Part shown: in pieces, positions 32,404-44,973 of the stretch
How positions within the stretch are numbered: the first letter of the stretch is position 1
Layout: every line of letters begins with the position of its first letter
Source of the DNA: Heterodera schachtii
Taxonomy: Eukaryota > Nematoda > Chromadorea > Rhabditida > Heteroderidae
Length of the DNA stretch: 64,000 bases
Assembly (NCBI GenBank): GCA_023374025.1
Contig: SIJG01000011.1
Coordinates: 1,431,317-1,495,316 of the forward strand
Direction: 5' to 3'
Notes under the pieces: model-generated
Database searches by the model: none
What the model saw: only the letters and a program-made list of their open reading frames with translations
What the model was told of the DNA's origin: nothing
Translations under genes and position numbers: made by a program

Positions 32404-35313
32404 TTGCGTTTTCGGGGGCACTGACCACGATTCCGGTATCCATTTCGGCCAACTCCGAACCCTGGACCCGAATTCGAACAAAAAATCGAGAGTCAAAATG
32501 TTCGAATTTAGCATTTTTGGTTCAAAAACGGCATAAATGATCTTATATTGAAGGATTAGTGGCTTTCAGTTACTTTCCGTGCATTTAAACCGATTTTGGA
32601 CCAAAAATGCTAATTTTGAGAATTTGGGCTTTAGACTTTTTGTTCGAATTGAGGCCTAGGGTTCGGAATTCAGAACGGTGTTCTTATAGAATTTTATTTT
32701 TATAATGCATACTTAATGCTACAGTACTTTATTTAAAAATATTTGTGTCACTGACGTATTTTCTACTGACGCATTTTCCACTGACGCATTTTCCGGTCAC
32801 GCACAGAACACACCAATTTTTAATTGCCACTAAATGTGCCCATTTCTGTTCAGGTGTGCTTCGGCTGGGGCATGCTAGTCGCTCTTTTGGTGTTTGCCAC
32901 TTACCACACATCCGGTGGGTACTAAATGGATGTGTTGCCTTCACCGTCTTCTAATTCTATGCCAATTTCCCCATTTGTCAAATGCATCCTCTCTCTTCAA
33001 TTTGGCATTTTCAGATGGCACTCTTATTACAGTTGGGTTCCATCTTTGCCCCATTTGTCGACTCTCTAATTTTCATTTTATTTTCGTATAAATCGTTTTT
33101 TATCACATTATCTTTGTCATTTTATCGTTTTGGCGAATTTCAAAAAAATGTACCCAATTCTTGGCAAGAATTTTTAAAGGCGCCCGGAAAATGCGTCAGT
33201 GGAAAATGCGTCAGTGAAAATTTTATTTTCATAAAAACAAGTTCCTTGCGTTTTCGGGGGCACTGACCACGAATCCGGTATCCATTTCGGCCAACTCCGA
33301 ACCCTGGACCCGAATTCGAACAAAAAGTTGAAAGTCTAAATATTCGAATTTAGCATTTTTTGTTCAAAAGCGGCATAAATGATCTTATATTGAAGGATTA
33401 GTGGCTTTCAGTTACTTTCCGTGCATTTAAACCGATTTTGGACCAAAAATGCTAATTTTGAGAATTTGGGCTTTAGACTTTTTGTTCGAATTGAGGCCTA
33501 GGGTTCGGAATTCAGAACGGTGTTCTTATAGAATTTTATTTTTATAATGCATACTTAATGCTACAGTACTTTATTTAAAAATATTTGTGTCACTGACGTA
33601 TTTTCTACTGACGCATTTTCCACTGACGCATTTTCCGGTCACGCACAGAACACACCAATTTTTAATTGCCACTAAATGTGCCCATTTCTGTTCAGGTGTG
33701 CTTCGGCTGGGGCATGCTAGTCGCTCTTTTGGTGTTTGCCACTTACCACACATCCGGTGGGTACTAAATGGATGTGTTGCCTTCACCGTCTTCTAATTCT
33801 ATGCCAATTTCCCCATTTGTCAAATGCATCCTCTCTCTTCAATTTGGCATTTTCAGATGGCACTCTTATTACAGTTGGGTTCCATCTTTGCCCCATTTGT
33901 CGACTCTCTAATTTTCATTTTATTTTCGTATAAATCGTTTTTTATCACATTATCTTTGTCATTTTATCGTTTTGGCGAATTTCAAAAAAATGTACCCAAT
34001 TCTTGGCAAGAATTTTTAAAGGCGCCCGGAAAATGCGTCAGTGGAAAATGCGTCAGTGAAAATTTTATTTTCATAAAAACAAGTTCCTTGCGTTTTCGGG
34101 GGCACTGACCACGAATCCGGTATCCATTTCGGCCAACTCCGAACCCTGGACCCGAATTCGAACAAAAAGTTGAAAGTCTAAATATTCGAATTTAGCATTT
34201 TTTGTTCAAAAGCGGCATAAATGATCTTATATTGAAGGATTAGTGGCTTTCAGTTACTTTCCGTGCATTTAAACCGATTTTGGACCAAAAATGCTAATTT
34301 TGAGAATTTGGGCTTTAGACTTTTTGTTCGAATTGAGGCCTAGGGTTCGGAATTCAGAACGGTGTTCTTATAGAATTTTATTTTTATAATGCATACTTAA
34401 TGCTACAGTACTTTATTTAAAAATATTTGTGTCACTGACGTATTTTCTACTGACGCATTTTCCACTGACGCATTTTCCGGTCACGCACAGAACACACCAA
34501 TTTTTAATTGCCACTAAATGTGCCCATTTCTGTTCAGGTGTGCTTCGGCTGGGGCATGCTAGTCGCTCTTTTGGTGTTTGCCACTTACCACACATCCGGT
34601 GGGTACTAAATGGATGTGTTGCCTTCACCGTCTTCTAATTCTATGCCAATTTCCCCATTTGTCAAATGCATCCTCTCTCTTCAATTTGGCATTTTCAGAT
34701 GGCACTCTTATTACAGTTGGGTTCCATCTTTGCCCCATTTGTCGACTCTCTAATTTTCATTTTATTTTCGTATAAATCGTTTTTTATCACATTATCTTTG
34801 TCATTTTATCGTTTTGGCGAATTTCAAAAAAATGTACCCAATTCTTGGCAAGAATTTTTAAAGGCGCCCGGAAAATGCGTCAGTGGAAAATGCGTCAGTG
34901 AAAATTTTATTTTCATAAAAACAAGTTCCTTGCGTTTTCGGGGGCACTGACCACGAATCTGGTATCCGTTTCGACCAATTCTGAACCCCGGACCCGAATT
35001 CGAACAAAAAGTTGAAAGTCTAAATTTTCGAATTTAGCATTTTTTGTTCAAAAGCGGCATAAATGATCTCTTATTGCAGGATTGATGGCTTTTATTTTGT
35101 TACCGTGAATTTAAACCAATTTTTAAGAAAAAACCTAATTTCGAAGATTTTGACTTTTCGACTTTTTGTTCGAGTTCGGATCCGAGGTTTGAAATTGAGA
35201 ACGATTATCTTGTAGAAGTTTACTTCCATATTACAATACTAATGCCATAGAATTTTATTTTAAATATTTGTATCACTGACGCATTTTCCACTGACCGATT
35301 TTCCGGTCACGTT
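32404..35313. repeat. 842-bp tandem array carrying aquaporin fragments
   Basis: Three units begin with TTGCGTTTTCGGGGG at 32404, 33246 and 34088; a diverged partial unit starts at 34930. Units 2 and 3 look identical. Each unit has a foldback half (AATTCGAACAAAAAGTTGAA pairing with its inverse) and a gene half. The gene half is aquaporin exon 3 (VCFGWGMLVALLVFATYHTSG, for example 32854-32914) joined, after a deletion of exons 4-7, to the start of the last exon (33016-33070) and 3' UTR. GACGCATTTTCC motifs stand at one end and GGAAAATGCGTC at the other. No unit can encode a channel. Confidence 0.85.
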
Positions 35314-35645
35314 TTTAAAATATGCATAACTTTTTTTTTCGGCCCAACGATTACTTTTTTTAATTTATTTTCTGGGTAAACCCATTCATGAACTAGCAAA
35401 TTCAAAACATTTACTAAACAATTTCGGAAAATCTCTTAGGTCCATCATTTTATTATTTAACAAAAAAATGTCGTAACATTACATGAAAACGGAGAAAATA
35501 AGAATGGTTAGAAGAAATGTTTTTTTTTTGTAAAAATTGCAAAAAAAGACTTAAAAAAAGACCAGCCGCAAAAGCCAAAAAGATAACTGATAAGAAATTC
35601 GGTAAGTTCTATCGGCGGACTCGTCGTCGGAATGCGAGAACTAAG
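35314..35645. other. 3' flank of SPRY-E
   Basis: It includes the shared SPRY 3' block (GTCGTAACATTACATGAAAA near 35471). No separate gene. Confidence 0.4.
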
Positions 35646-37919
35646 TCATGAATTAAGGACGAAAATTATGCTCGTCTTCGGAGAGATTGGCATGAAATTG
35701 GGCCCAAAGTTCGTCTCAATTTTGTCATCAGAATCACACAATGAAACGAATGGAAAAAGTTGGCCAACATCAGAAGGAATGGAAAGATAAAGACGCAAAT
35801 CGGCGCGATCTGAAAATTTTTTACTAATTGATCAATTAAATGAACTAAACATGTAAATAAATTTAATAAATGAAATTCTGAATTTAGTTAAGTTTCAAAA
35901 TTTTCATTATTCAATTTGGATTTGTTTTCCATAGAAATCTTTTGGAAAATTTGAAGCAAAAATTCTCAAGTTGTCTAATTTTGTCTCTGACCCTATGCTT
36001 AACAACAAACAGTACGTGATTGTAAATTATTTGTTCTTACCCAAACGAATGCCGTTTTTGGTGAAGAAAATCTTTCGAGTGACCAAATCAATGCCACATC
36101 CGACCGTATCGCCAGCACCGTATGAACATTTTCTTTCAGTGCCAATGGTGAAGGAACCGTTTTTCCACAAAATGCCTCTGTTGACGTACGCATAAGTGCC
36201 GTTGAGAGCGTAAAGGTACGCATTCGATGGCACTTGCCTTTGTGTGGTGAATCCGACGGCGGCACAACTGAAAATTATTAGAGAAAATCAATTTTTTTTT
36301 AAAATGACAGGTTTTGTCTTACTTTTTCATTTTTTTGATCGAAATTTCAAAGTAAAAACAATTGGTCGAGTCATTTTGACCATTTTTCAGCAGAAAAATC
36401 GGATGTTTTGCATAGACGGAGCGGTGTCCTTTTGTGAAGAAAAATGCTTTATGTATATGTATAAATTAATCATTAGAGGTCGGACATGAGAATTTTGTCC
36501 TTTCATTGTTTTCTGGATTATTTTTCTCATAAATATCCGAATTTCATTTTTCGATTAAATTAATGTTGAAAATCATAGCAAATTTTAAAAAAATTCCGGA
36601 AGCGCCTAACCTCCCTTTTGACAAGAAATAAAAATGTTTCCGTTTCTCTCTCCAGATTTTTGATGTATATTAGAAAAAATTTTAGTAAAATTTTACTTTT
36701 AGACACTAAATTATTTGGTCTTTTTTCTTGGATCTAAGCGCATTTCGGAACCGGATCAGCAGGAATCCGAAAAAACAGAATTACGAGTGCAATTCAGAAA
36801 ATCCAATATTTGTTCAAATTTCAGACTCTAATAATTTAATACAAAATAACAAAACTTACCATGAACTAGATCCCCAATGTGATGGACCGTCAAACATTTT
36901 GTGCCAATTATTTCGAGGTCATTGTGACAGAAATTGGCATCCCAACCGTTTGTAAGCTGTATTTATTTTTATTTTTAATTGTATATCATTTAATCATTTG
37001 CCTCAAATTTTTGGAAATTTAAAAAACATTGGTAATGATTTTAATTAAAAAATTAATTTTCCCCTCCCAATTCATTCGTTTTCACCATTTTCTGCTGCTG
37101 TCCTTTTTCCAATCCATTAGTTTCTCCCTCAATTGTCTGCTGCTGATCATCTTGTAACTTTGTGAATTTCTCGGAAGCTTAAAATGATTTTAATATAAAA
37201 TAAATAATTTATGTTAATTTAACACTGTTACCGTATTCATTACCGTATTTTCCTTTCCCATTCTCGGCTTGCTGTTTTTGTTGTTTCAGTTGCTGCTTTT
37301 CCAATTCGCTGATCCGTTTCAAAAGAGCAAAATGATCATTTTCCATTTTGATGAATTGATCGGCCGAAACTTTACAAATTTAAATCACTTTTAATTATTG
37401 TTATTAAATTAACGGTGTAATTGCTTATGTGGTGCAATTGAACAGTAATTGTTTTTTATACAGTATTCTAACCCATCCTACCGTATTTCTCATTTTTCTT
37501 CTTCTGTTGCTCTTTTTCCTCCTCCAATTTGGCAATTTTCTCCTGCAATAATAAAATGTGTTGCGCCATCAATTTTTGCTGCTTCATTTCTTCATCAATT
37601 GCCTTTTATTAAAAATATGTTCCACCTTTTTTTGGCTTTGAATTTCTGCTGATTGGATTCCCCGTGGCATAATGCCAACATTTTGTTCATCATCTGCTGT
37701 CGCTGCTGTTGTTGTGCCGAAGAGTCCGTCTCCGTAGGATTTTCAGTTATGATTGTCCATGAGGTAATTGATGGGCCATTAACTTTTCAATTTATGAATT
37801 AAATTAAATTTCATATTTTTTTAATTTTCTAAGGCTTTCATCTTACCTTCAGCAGTTATTTCTGGTTGATCAGTTGTGAAATCGTCCTCAGATGAACTGC
37901 TGCCGGTTGAAAGTGACAT
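35646..37919 (-). CDS. Coiled-coil/SPRY protein without membrane tail (SPRY-E)
   Basis: Minus-strand exons: 37919-37847, 37782-37626, 37602-37482, 37369-37232, 37177-37086, 36956-36860, 36428-36323, 36267-36041 and 35809-35646. From 37602 to the stop the frame is continuous; the junction between the second and third exons does not close, because the gap between them is only 23 bp. The exon equivalent to SPRY-D exon 4 is absent. The start MSLSTGSSSSEDDF has no signal peptide. Coiled coil is followed by SPRY blocks NGWDANFCHNDLEIIG, HRSVYAKHPIFLL, YFEISIKKMK, VGCGIDLVTRKIFFTKNG and IETNFGPNF. The protein stops soon after (SPKTSIIFVLNS), so it lacks the hydrophobic tail of SPRY-C and SPRY-D. It may be functional with a shorter N terminus, or a pseudogene. 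Confidence 0.62.
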
Positions 37920-39439
37920 TCGATTTTTAAACTAATAAAAAAATATATAAATTTCCAATTTAAAAAAGCTCAAAACAATTTTATTTTTTATTTTTTGCTT
38001 TTCTGAGGGAGAAACGCTAAACTTTCTGAGAGATGACCTCAAAATGAGTGGAGAACAAATGGACAATTGCTGTGAAGGATTTTTGTTCAAATATTAACGG
38101 CAAAATGATGGGATGACCCAAATGGGCGAAGCAGAGGACAGAAAACTCATAAAATTTGCATCTCCTTCATTTCCTTAATTATTAGGCAAAACGCTGACCC
38201 CAAAAAAGTAAGCAAAATGATGGGATGGGAGAAGAAAATGATACAAAATAAAGATAAAAATTGTAAATTAGGCAGCATTATTAATAAAATACAAATACAA
38301 AATGTTTGAAAATATAATTTTAAAATTAAAATTTTTTTTAGTTATGTTTAATGAGAAGGTGTCGGACGCTCGACCTGCTTAAAGCGCTTTAACAGTTTAC
38401 ACTCATTAAATTTACAGTGCATGCTTACAAGACCCAACCGATACATAATAATTTAAAATTTAAATTCCATTCCAAAATTAAAATTTTGCCAGAAGGGGTC
38501 ACTTTGGCGCAGACAAATTTAAAGTTTCATTGTTTTTTTTTATTCAACCAAATAAATTATATTGATATTAATCTATAGGTCTAAAGGTTCTTTATTAGCC
38601 TCCGAAATTTCAAAAAATTATATTAGGTTTAAAAAGAGATATGGCGCACTGTGCCAAAATGGCCAGAAAAATGCAATTTTTTGAATTTTGTGTCTCAGCT
38701 AAATTTTTTGAAACTTTGCAGGTTAATAGGCACTATTAAGCCATTTAAAATCAAACCAATATTATTTAATTTGGTATGTAAATAAAAAAGATATGACGTT
38801 CTGCGCCAAAATGGCGCCTGCGCCAAAGTGCGAGGTTCCCGGTGGTAAGATGCCACCGGAAATTTTTTTTTTCCATAATTGATAGTAAATCTGAGTAAGA
38901 CAAAAATAAAAATTCTCATAGGTCAAATTCGAAGTCTTTGCAACCGTATATGTATCTAAATTAAAAAACAGTAAATTCAGTAAATTAATATAAAAGTGAT
39001 TGCTCCTCTGCCATTTTTCATCATTTTCCATTCGCCATTACTTTTCGTCTTTTTCTTCGACTTTTTCTCCTGACAATACCTTCAAAATGATTCTGTACGT
39101 TGTGCGTATTTTTTCGGTTATCTATATTCTTGATATCAAACGAAAGCTTAAAATCTATTTTTATAGACCTAAATTCAGGACTAAAAGCAACAGACAAAAA
39201 TTATTCGTGAATATACTTGAAAAAAGTTACGTTCCGTGTTTTCTTGATGTCATTTACTCTGTATTTATTATGAATTCCCGGGACTTAAACTTTCGTTTGA
39301 TACCGAAAATAATGTAGGTATTGACCAAGTAAGAAAAAAGAATGACGAAAAAACTGAAGATTGGACTCATAAAGTGAAATAAAATCCTTTTTTCAGTTCG
39401 CTTATTTTAAAAATTTTTGTTTGATTACCAATTCAAAAA
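37920..39439. other. Intergenic with probable degenerate transposon
   Basis: 38010-38230 is the SPRY upstream block. 38490-38850 is bounded by facing CACTTTGGCGCAG motifs, suggesting an old element. 39140-39310 holds inverted TATCAAACGAAAG/CTTTCGTTTGATA. No convincing gene. Confidence 0.4.
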
Positions 39440-40877
39440 ATGTCTGACAATCCGAAGGAAGCTGAGAGAGCAATGGAAAAAGAAATGTAACAATTTTTAA
39501 AGCATTTTTGGTTTTCCATGGTATTAATCATTTTGCTTTTCCTTTTTCAGCTTCATCTCCGGCGACGGTTGGCTGGCGGTGTTCGATTTGCTCTCGCCTT
39601 CTCAATTGGGTCTCGGAATTGCGATGATCAGCCACCGTTTTGACTTGTGCGTGGACAAACACTTCAAAGCGCGCAAATGGGCATTGAAATTCATTGGAAT
39701 TCGAAGCAAAATTGGAGGTGATGGCACCAAGGAAATGAAAATTGTCAACGAGCCAATTGGCACTGACGATGGAAAACCAATGCCAATTCCGCTGATTCAA
39801 TTGCCACGCAAAGTGATCGGCTTCGAACGCACCGATATCTCGTAAAATAATGGCCATTAGTATGTAAAAAATGTTTAACAACTTCCCATTTTTAGCTTCA
39901 TCGACCGCAATGCCATCACTTTTCTTCACCGTTTTCGCCAACTCTTCGCCTCCCGTCCAATTAATTTGCTCATCAATACATACAATGATCGCATTGCAGA
40001 ATTCCTTTTGCGCAACATTTGGCCAATGTTCGGCAAAAACATTCCTGTCTTCGGATTGTCCGGCACAATTTTCCGCCATTTGCGTCAATTGGTCCCATCA
40101 ATTCTCAACGATCTTCCATTGTTACGTGTTGTTGATTTGTGGACTGTCAATCTCTTCACCTTCAACGAATTTCCGGCCGATGACAATGCCAATGCTTCAG
40201 ATGGACAAGCGCTGATCAAATGGCTGTTCACTCCCCGTCCAGACAATATGCCAAAAGTGTTGAAATGCCCGTTGGACTTGGATGGTTGGATTTTGGAGTC
40301 GAAGCTTGAAGTCTTCAAAGCGGTGCTTACTAATATTTGACATATTTGGCACTTTTACGGCTTTTGGTGTACACATTGACAAAAAATCAATTATTCGCTT
40401 AATTAAAAACAGTGCGAACCGAATTGTCCGTCTTTGGGTTTTCATGCCCACTCCCCAGTCGTAAAAGTGTCATTGTCATTAATTTTTTGCCATTTGCTTT
40501 TTCTTAATCAATTTTCCACATTTTAGGTATTTGCCTATGCTTCTTCTCCCGTCAATTTTATTGTCCTCTTTTGGCTTCGTTTGCCTTTGGCTGACTCCGT
40601 TTTGGCCTTTGATCTGACCAACGAATTGACCCGTGAACAATTGGAATTGAAAAGAACTCACGACGAATATTTTCTGTTGGTCCGTTGTCCAATTGTGCGC
40701 GACGCGAGCAAATGGACACAATGGGAAGAGGAAGCGAGTCCTTGGCGTTTAATTGAACCGACGAATCAAATTAGCATCCAAATTATCAATGAGAACGAAA
40801 TCGGAGATGGGTCAGCGAATGCTTTTTCAAAAATTCAAATCTTTTTCTTTTCCATTTTTAGGCTTCTTGCGCAATGA
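39440..40877 (+). CDS. F-box-like protein of a cyst-nematode family
   Basis: Five exons (39440-39486, 39551-39841, 39896-40322, 40527-40810, 40862-40877) close into 354 residues. No signal peptide. After a short acidic start comes FISGDGWLAVFDLLSPSQLG followed by ISHRFD, an F-box-like helix pattern at about residues 17-50; F-box proteins recruit targets to SCF ubiquitin ligases. The rest is family-specific: ALKFIGIRSKIGG, LPRKVIGFERTDISFIDRNAI, FLLRNIWPMFGKN, DGQALIKWLFTP, FDLTNELTREQLELKRT and FLLVRCPIVRDASKW. I recall this layout as a large lineage-specific family in Globodera-type genomes. The last exon is short (GLLAQ, stop). An inverted fragment of its 3' end lies at 49780-50036. The F-box call is inference from pattern; the family call is firmer. 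Confidence 0.75.
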
Positions 40878-41941
40878 TCGGCCCAAATGATCAGCAGCAG
40901 CAGAAGTGAATGAATGATTTGCTGAGAAGTGATCGATCAATTTGAATTATGGAATTATTGACGTGCTCATAAAAATTGTTCTCTTTTCATGATCGAATGA
41001 TCAACCACATATTGTTATATGTAAGTATTAAGGATAAAATTAGTGATTTATTCAAACTGGAATTAGCTAAAAATTTTGGCTCTATTGCAGTTCACACGAC
41101 CATAAGAAAGACACGACCACGAAATTTTGGAAATTTTAATGCACCATAGTACAAGGGCGTAGCCAGATCCTTGGCTTCGGGGTGGGGGGGGGGGTGAAGT
41201 CAAAAATTTCGATTTGTAGGGGTGTATTTTTCGTTTTTCTGTCAATATTTAGGGGTATATTTTTCGTTTTTTGAAATCCGAATTATGGGGTGTATTTTAC
41301 AAAATTTTTCGCCAAAAAAATTACTATTTTTTTGCCATTTTGGTCCCCATTTTTCAAAAATATGTAAAATGGGGGTCCGGCGGTGCCGGTAGGCGCCGCC
41401 GGGTTTGGGTATTTTATGCATTTTTGTTAAGGAAATAGTTTAAAATTTCAAGAAAATTTATTGAAAATTTTTCCTTTTTTGGGTTTCGGGGGGGGGGGGG
41501 GGGGCGGGCCCCCTGGCCCCCCCCCTTCCTAGCTACGCCCTTGCCATAGTATGAAATCCATGCAAACCTGACTAACTTTAAATTGTCTAAATAAATCTTG
41601 GATATTTTTAAATTCAATAATGGGGCATTTTGAGAATGATCTTTGCTCTAAGAGACCTTTTTGACACGGGACAAATTGAGGACGCCATTAATTAATTAAT
41701 TTTCTTAAACGGCAAAATACGGCTTTTTTTGGCCAAAATCGCCACTAAAAACGATTAATTTTCTGACAAAAACTAACGGTTGGACCTCCACCCCCCCCCC
41801 CCGCCATCCGTACAATCACATAATTTTGAAAATTCGTTTTTTTTTTCTAATTCACTAAATAAATTCCAAATTAAAATGAGTTGGCATGTATTAGATGGCA
41901 ACGTTAAGTCCGACTGCGCTTTTCTTCCGCACTTCTTTCCA
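40878..41941. other. Intergenic; GC hairpin and homopolymer runs
   Basis: 41375-41402 is the GGTGCCGGTAGGCGCCGCC hairpin shared with 13211. Poly-G/poly-C runs lie at 41183, 41489 and 41792. 41630-41760 is the outer edge of the secreted-protein duplication unit. Confidence 0.45.
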
Positions 41942-43175
41942 TCAGTAAGATGGGCACGTCTCGAGCTTATCTTTGCCCTCCAATGCCTAAAGTTCAAAAT
42001 TGTCAAAATATTTTTGCGTTTTTCTCACATTGAGTGCCTTCCACGCGTCTTCCGCGCATTCGTACTTCTTCTTAGCCGGCAAGCACACTTTGTACATGCT
42101 TCCAGTGGGGAACCTTAACATTCATTTAATTTAGATTGAGCGAAAATCGTGGAATTAATTTAATCCCACTCGACTGATGTCAACCAGGGATGGCACGGAA
42201 TTATTTCCAAAAAATTGGGCCTCGGAATGCCATCCCTGGTGCCAACCGTACACCACGTACTTGTCCACGCATTGTTCGTGGCCTTTGATGCTCAAGTATT
42301 TGGGCGGCAACACCGACACTCTCTTGGTGATTCCGGTGAAGGTCGGCACATCGCCGAAGGCGAACGACGCCTCCTTCAGCACCTCAGGGTCCGTGGTCAT
42401 CTTCAGGCTGTTGCGCAGGTCATCCGGCATTTCCGCCTGCAGCTGCTTCACTTTGTCCAGCTTCTGCTTCGGCGTCTTGTAGGTGTTCTCGTAGGCGTCG
42501 AACACTTTCTTCATGGCCTTCCTCCCCTCCAAATTTGCATGAGAGTACGTGACAAAGTCGTCCGTCACTTTGCGCAGCTGTACCACTGAATCGTCGATGG
42601 ATTCTCTTACGAGGTCCTAAACAATAGAAATCCGCTCGTCCACCCAACAATTGGCTTTACCTTCATAAACTGATCGTCTGCGCTGATTGCATCCAAAAGT
42701 GTGTCTTCCTGGTCCACCGGGCTCAGATCCTTGAAGCCAGGCTTCTCCGCCACTTCTCTCAGCTGCTTCTTCACCTTTTCCACAAGCTCGTCAATAGGGG
42801 TGCTCTGCAGGACTTTGAACTCGTTCACCGCTGCCGGGTTTGGCGCCGGCTCGTTTTTGCCGTAGACGGCCTCACGCTTCCGTTTTTTGCCCAAGTCGCA
42901 AATGGCGGTGTGGAACAGTTTGCAGCCAGTATCAAATGCAAATTTGCCAAGGTCGATCAGATCACCGATGAAGCGACGTTTGCGAAGGGCAACACGATCG
43001 GAGCGGGCTGTTCGTAAACTGAAATTTCAAAAACGAATTCGCACAGGCGCGGGCGGCACTGAGTTAATGCGTACCCTGTTTCGGCATTGGCATTGTCCTG
43101 TGCGTTGGCAAGCCCAGCCAAAGCCACGGCCAACGTGACGGACGCCAAAGTCATGAACACGAAGTTGCAGTGCAT
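41942..43175 (-). CDS. Secreted six-cysteine protein with NLS-like motif, copy 1
   Basis: Five minus-strand exons (43175-43075, 43018-42661, 42616-42252, 42113-42029, 41986-41942) close into 317 residues. Residues 1-25 are a classic signal peptide (hydrophobic core VTLAVALAGLANA, cut before QD). RKRR at 46-49 could be a proprotein cleavage site. KKRKR at 78-82 is a nuclear-localisation-like cluster. The middle is charged and helical (IDELVEKVKKQLREVAEK, QKLDKVKQLQAEM). Six cysteines of the mature chain lie at about 66, 74, 269, 285, 294 and 314; the last four form a compact C-terminal module ending KLETCPSY. Intron 3 uses the donor GTACGG four codons before an apparent stop, which is what links the C-terminal exons. 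I do not recognise the family. Secretion plus NLS suggests a host-directed effector; this is inference. Confidence 0.8.
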
Positions 43176-43286
43176 TGTTGGGATCAAGTGTTTCTGATCA
43201 GTGATTGATTTGTGGGAATGCAAATGATTGCCTCGGTTGTGCAGTGATCGGACTGATTGTGCCCCTTCAATGCCATTGTGGCGCCT

Positions 43287-43293
43287 TTTATAG
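43287..43293 (-). promoter_or_regulatory. TATA box, secreted-protein copy 1
   Basis: TATAAAA in the context CCACTATAAAAGGCGCC on the minus strand, about 117 bp before the start codon. Confidence 0.65.
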
Positions 43294-44146
43294 TGGACGA
43301 AACGGGGTTTTTGAGTGCAATTTGGGCAATGGGCCCATCAATTTGGGCAATTTGTTGTCCATTCCTCAAGAGCAAAGACTGGCAGAATACGACTTTTTTT
43401 GTACTTAAAATCTCCACTAAAAAAGCTTTGCCTTTTGAAAACCCCAATATTTCACCAGTAGTTTAGCGAAAACTCGTTGTTCTCGATGCATAAATGGTTT
43501 GGCCCCATTCGTTGTTCAAAGTCACCCAAAAATATTAATTATTTAATTAATACCGCAAAATATTTTTTAAAGCAAATAAAAAAGGTTCAATTGCCGCCCA
43601 AGTTGTTATTTATAAAGTGTAATACGAACACACATTGGAATGGCAGCAAACCGCAGCAGCGTTTCCATTTTTTGGAAACTTCATTTTTCAAAAATTAATT
43701 AATTAATTGCATAATTACCACGCTTCACTCAATTTGTCCTGTTTAAAAAATATCTTAGGCTAAAGATCACTCTCAAAATGCTCTAACGTTTCCATTTTTT
43801 GGAAATTTCCTTTTTAAAAAATAATTAATTAATTGCATAATTAACACGCTCACCTCAATTTGTCCCGTCTAAAAAATATCTATTAGGCTAATGATCACTC
43901 TCAAAATGCCTCCTATTTTTATTGGATTTAAAATTATTCATAATTTAGACAATTAAGCGATTTAAGTTTTCGGCCCAACGATTAGTTTTTTATTTAACTA
44001 TTTTCTGGGATAAACCCATCATTCATTAACAAGCAAATTCAAAATATTCCCTAACAATTTCGGAAAATCTCTTAGCTTTCATCACTTTATTATTTAACAA
44101 AAAAAAAATACCGTAACATTACATGAAAACGGTGAATCGATAATGG

Positions 44147-44368
44147 TTAGAAAAAAAAATGTTTTTTTGTAAAAATTACAAAAATTAATATAAATTTAAA
44201 AAAAGAGCAGTCGCAAAAGCCAAAAAGAATAATGCTTGTCGTCGTCGTCGTTAGCGTGGTGTAAAGAATTTCAAGATTTGTTGGCACAAATTTGCTCGTC
44301 GTCGGAGTGATGGTCATGAAATTCGTGCTTACGCATTTCTTAAATTCCGCCAAGGGATTCGAAAACAA
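44147..44368 (-). pseudogene. SPRY last-exon tail fragment
   Basis: On the minus strand it reads NFMTITPTTSKFVPTNLEIL then a hydrophobic run, matching the tail of SPRY-F at 53803-54033. The neighbouring sequence up to about 44620 is an inverted copy of 53500-54070, including the right end of the element at 53411-53802. Confidence 0.7.
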
Positions 44369-44689
44369 AAAATATATAACACATAAAAATTCATAATTGA
44401 CTCAAATTCAACCAAATTAATAATATTTCACGGTATATTTAATAACTTAATCGTTCTCTATCAGATTTATATTTAAAAAAATTATTAAAGTAAACAAATT
44501 ATATGATTAAACATTCTAGGTTTTTGCCATGACCTTCATTATATATTATATTTGTTTAAAAATTTTAAACTCATTAAAATGCGATAAACTCATATTAGGT
44601 AATTGGTATATTTGATAGTCTAAGAATTCTTTGTTTATCCAAAAAAATAAATTATTATTTTAAATTTAATAATTTATAATAATTTTTAG

Positions 44690-44973
44690 GTGCGCAATAA
44701 TTGGACTTGCGACCAAAGAAATGCCATTTGTGGCATTATTTTGGCCACGCGCCAAATTTTTTTCACGAAAAATGCACACCGTTTGGGTTGGAAAATGCAT
44801 AAAAAGGCATTATTTTAAGGGTATTTTCTCTTTTTTTAGACTCCGCCGATTTTGTGGCACTTTTTCCTTCTGAAGATGGCCCTCTTTTCGCTTGTGTCAC
44901 TTTGCCCGATTCCGAGGACAAAATTGAGGCGAATTTTGGGCCGGAATTCAAATTTAATCTTAACACTCTCTGA
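44690..44973 (+). pseudogene. SPRY pseudogene fragment
   Basis: It has remnants of two exons: GLATKEMPF joined by deletion to [15 protein letters not shown], then after an intron SADFVALFPSEDGPLFACVTL and DKIEANFGPEFKFNLNTL, stop. Most of the domain middle is missing. Confidence 0.75.

Larger units (their letters stand above)
41630..43930. repeat. Left arm of a 2.3-kb inverted duplication
   Basis: This arm is inverted and repeated at about 45640-47905, including gene, promoter and flanks. The spacer (43930-45640) carries SPRY fragments. The inner edges carry a repeated block TAGGCTAAAGATCACTCTC. A further copy of the unit follows at 47900-49750 and another at 54070-56100. Confidence 0.75.

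Noticed and set aside
32729..34950. Three identical sets of small open frames
   Set aside because: They are shadows of the 842-bp array, including antisense of an aquaporin exon; none forms a channel.
30699..35313. CRISPR-like repeat arrays
   Set aside because: The minisatellite has no unique spacers and the 842-bp array is a tandem duplication; the genome is eukaryotic with spliced genes.
20844..37919. SPRY genes called as SPRYSEC effectors
   Set aside because: None of the N termini has a signal peptide, and two end in a membrane segment.
42155..42650. Secreted protein assigned to the SXP/RAL-2 family
   Set aside because: It has a signal peptide and a helical charged body, but I do not see the hallmark SXP/RAL-2 motifs, and the cysteine-rich end does not fit.
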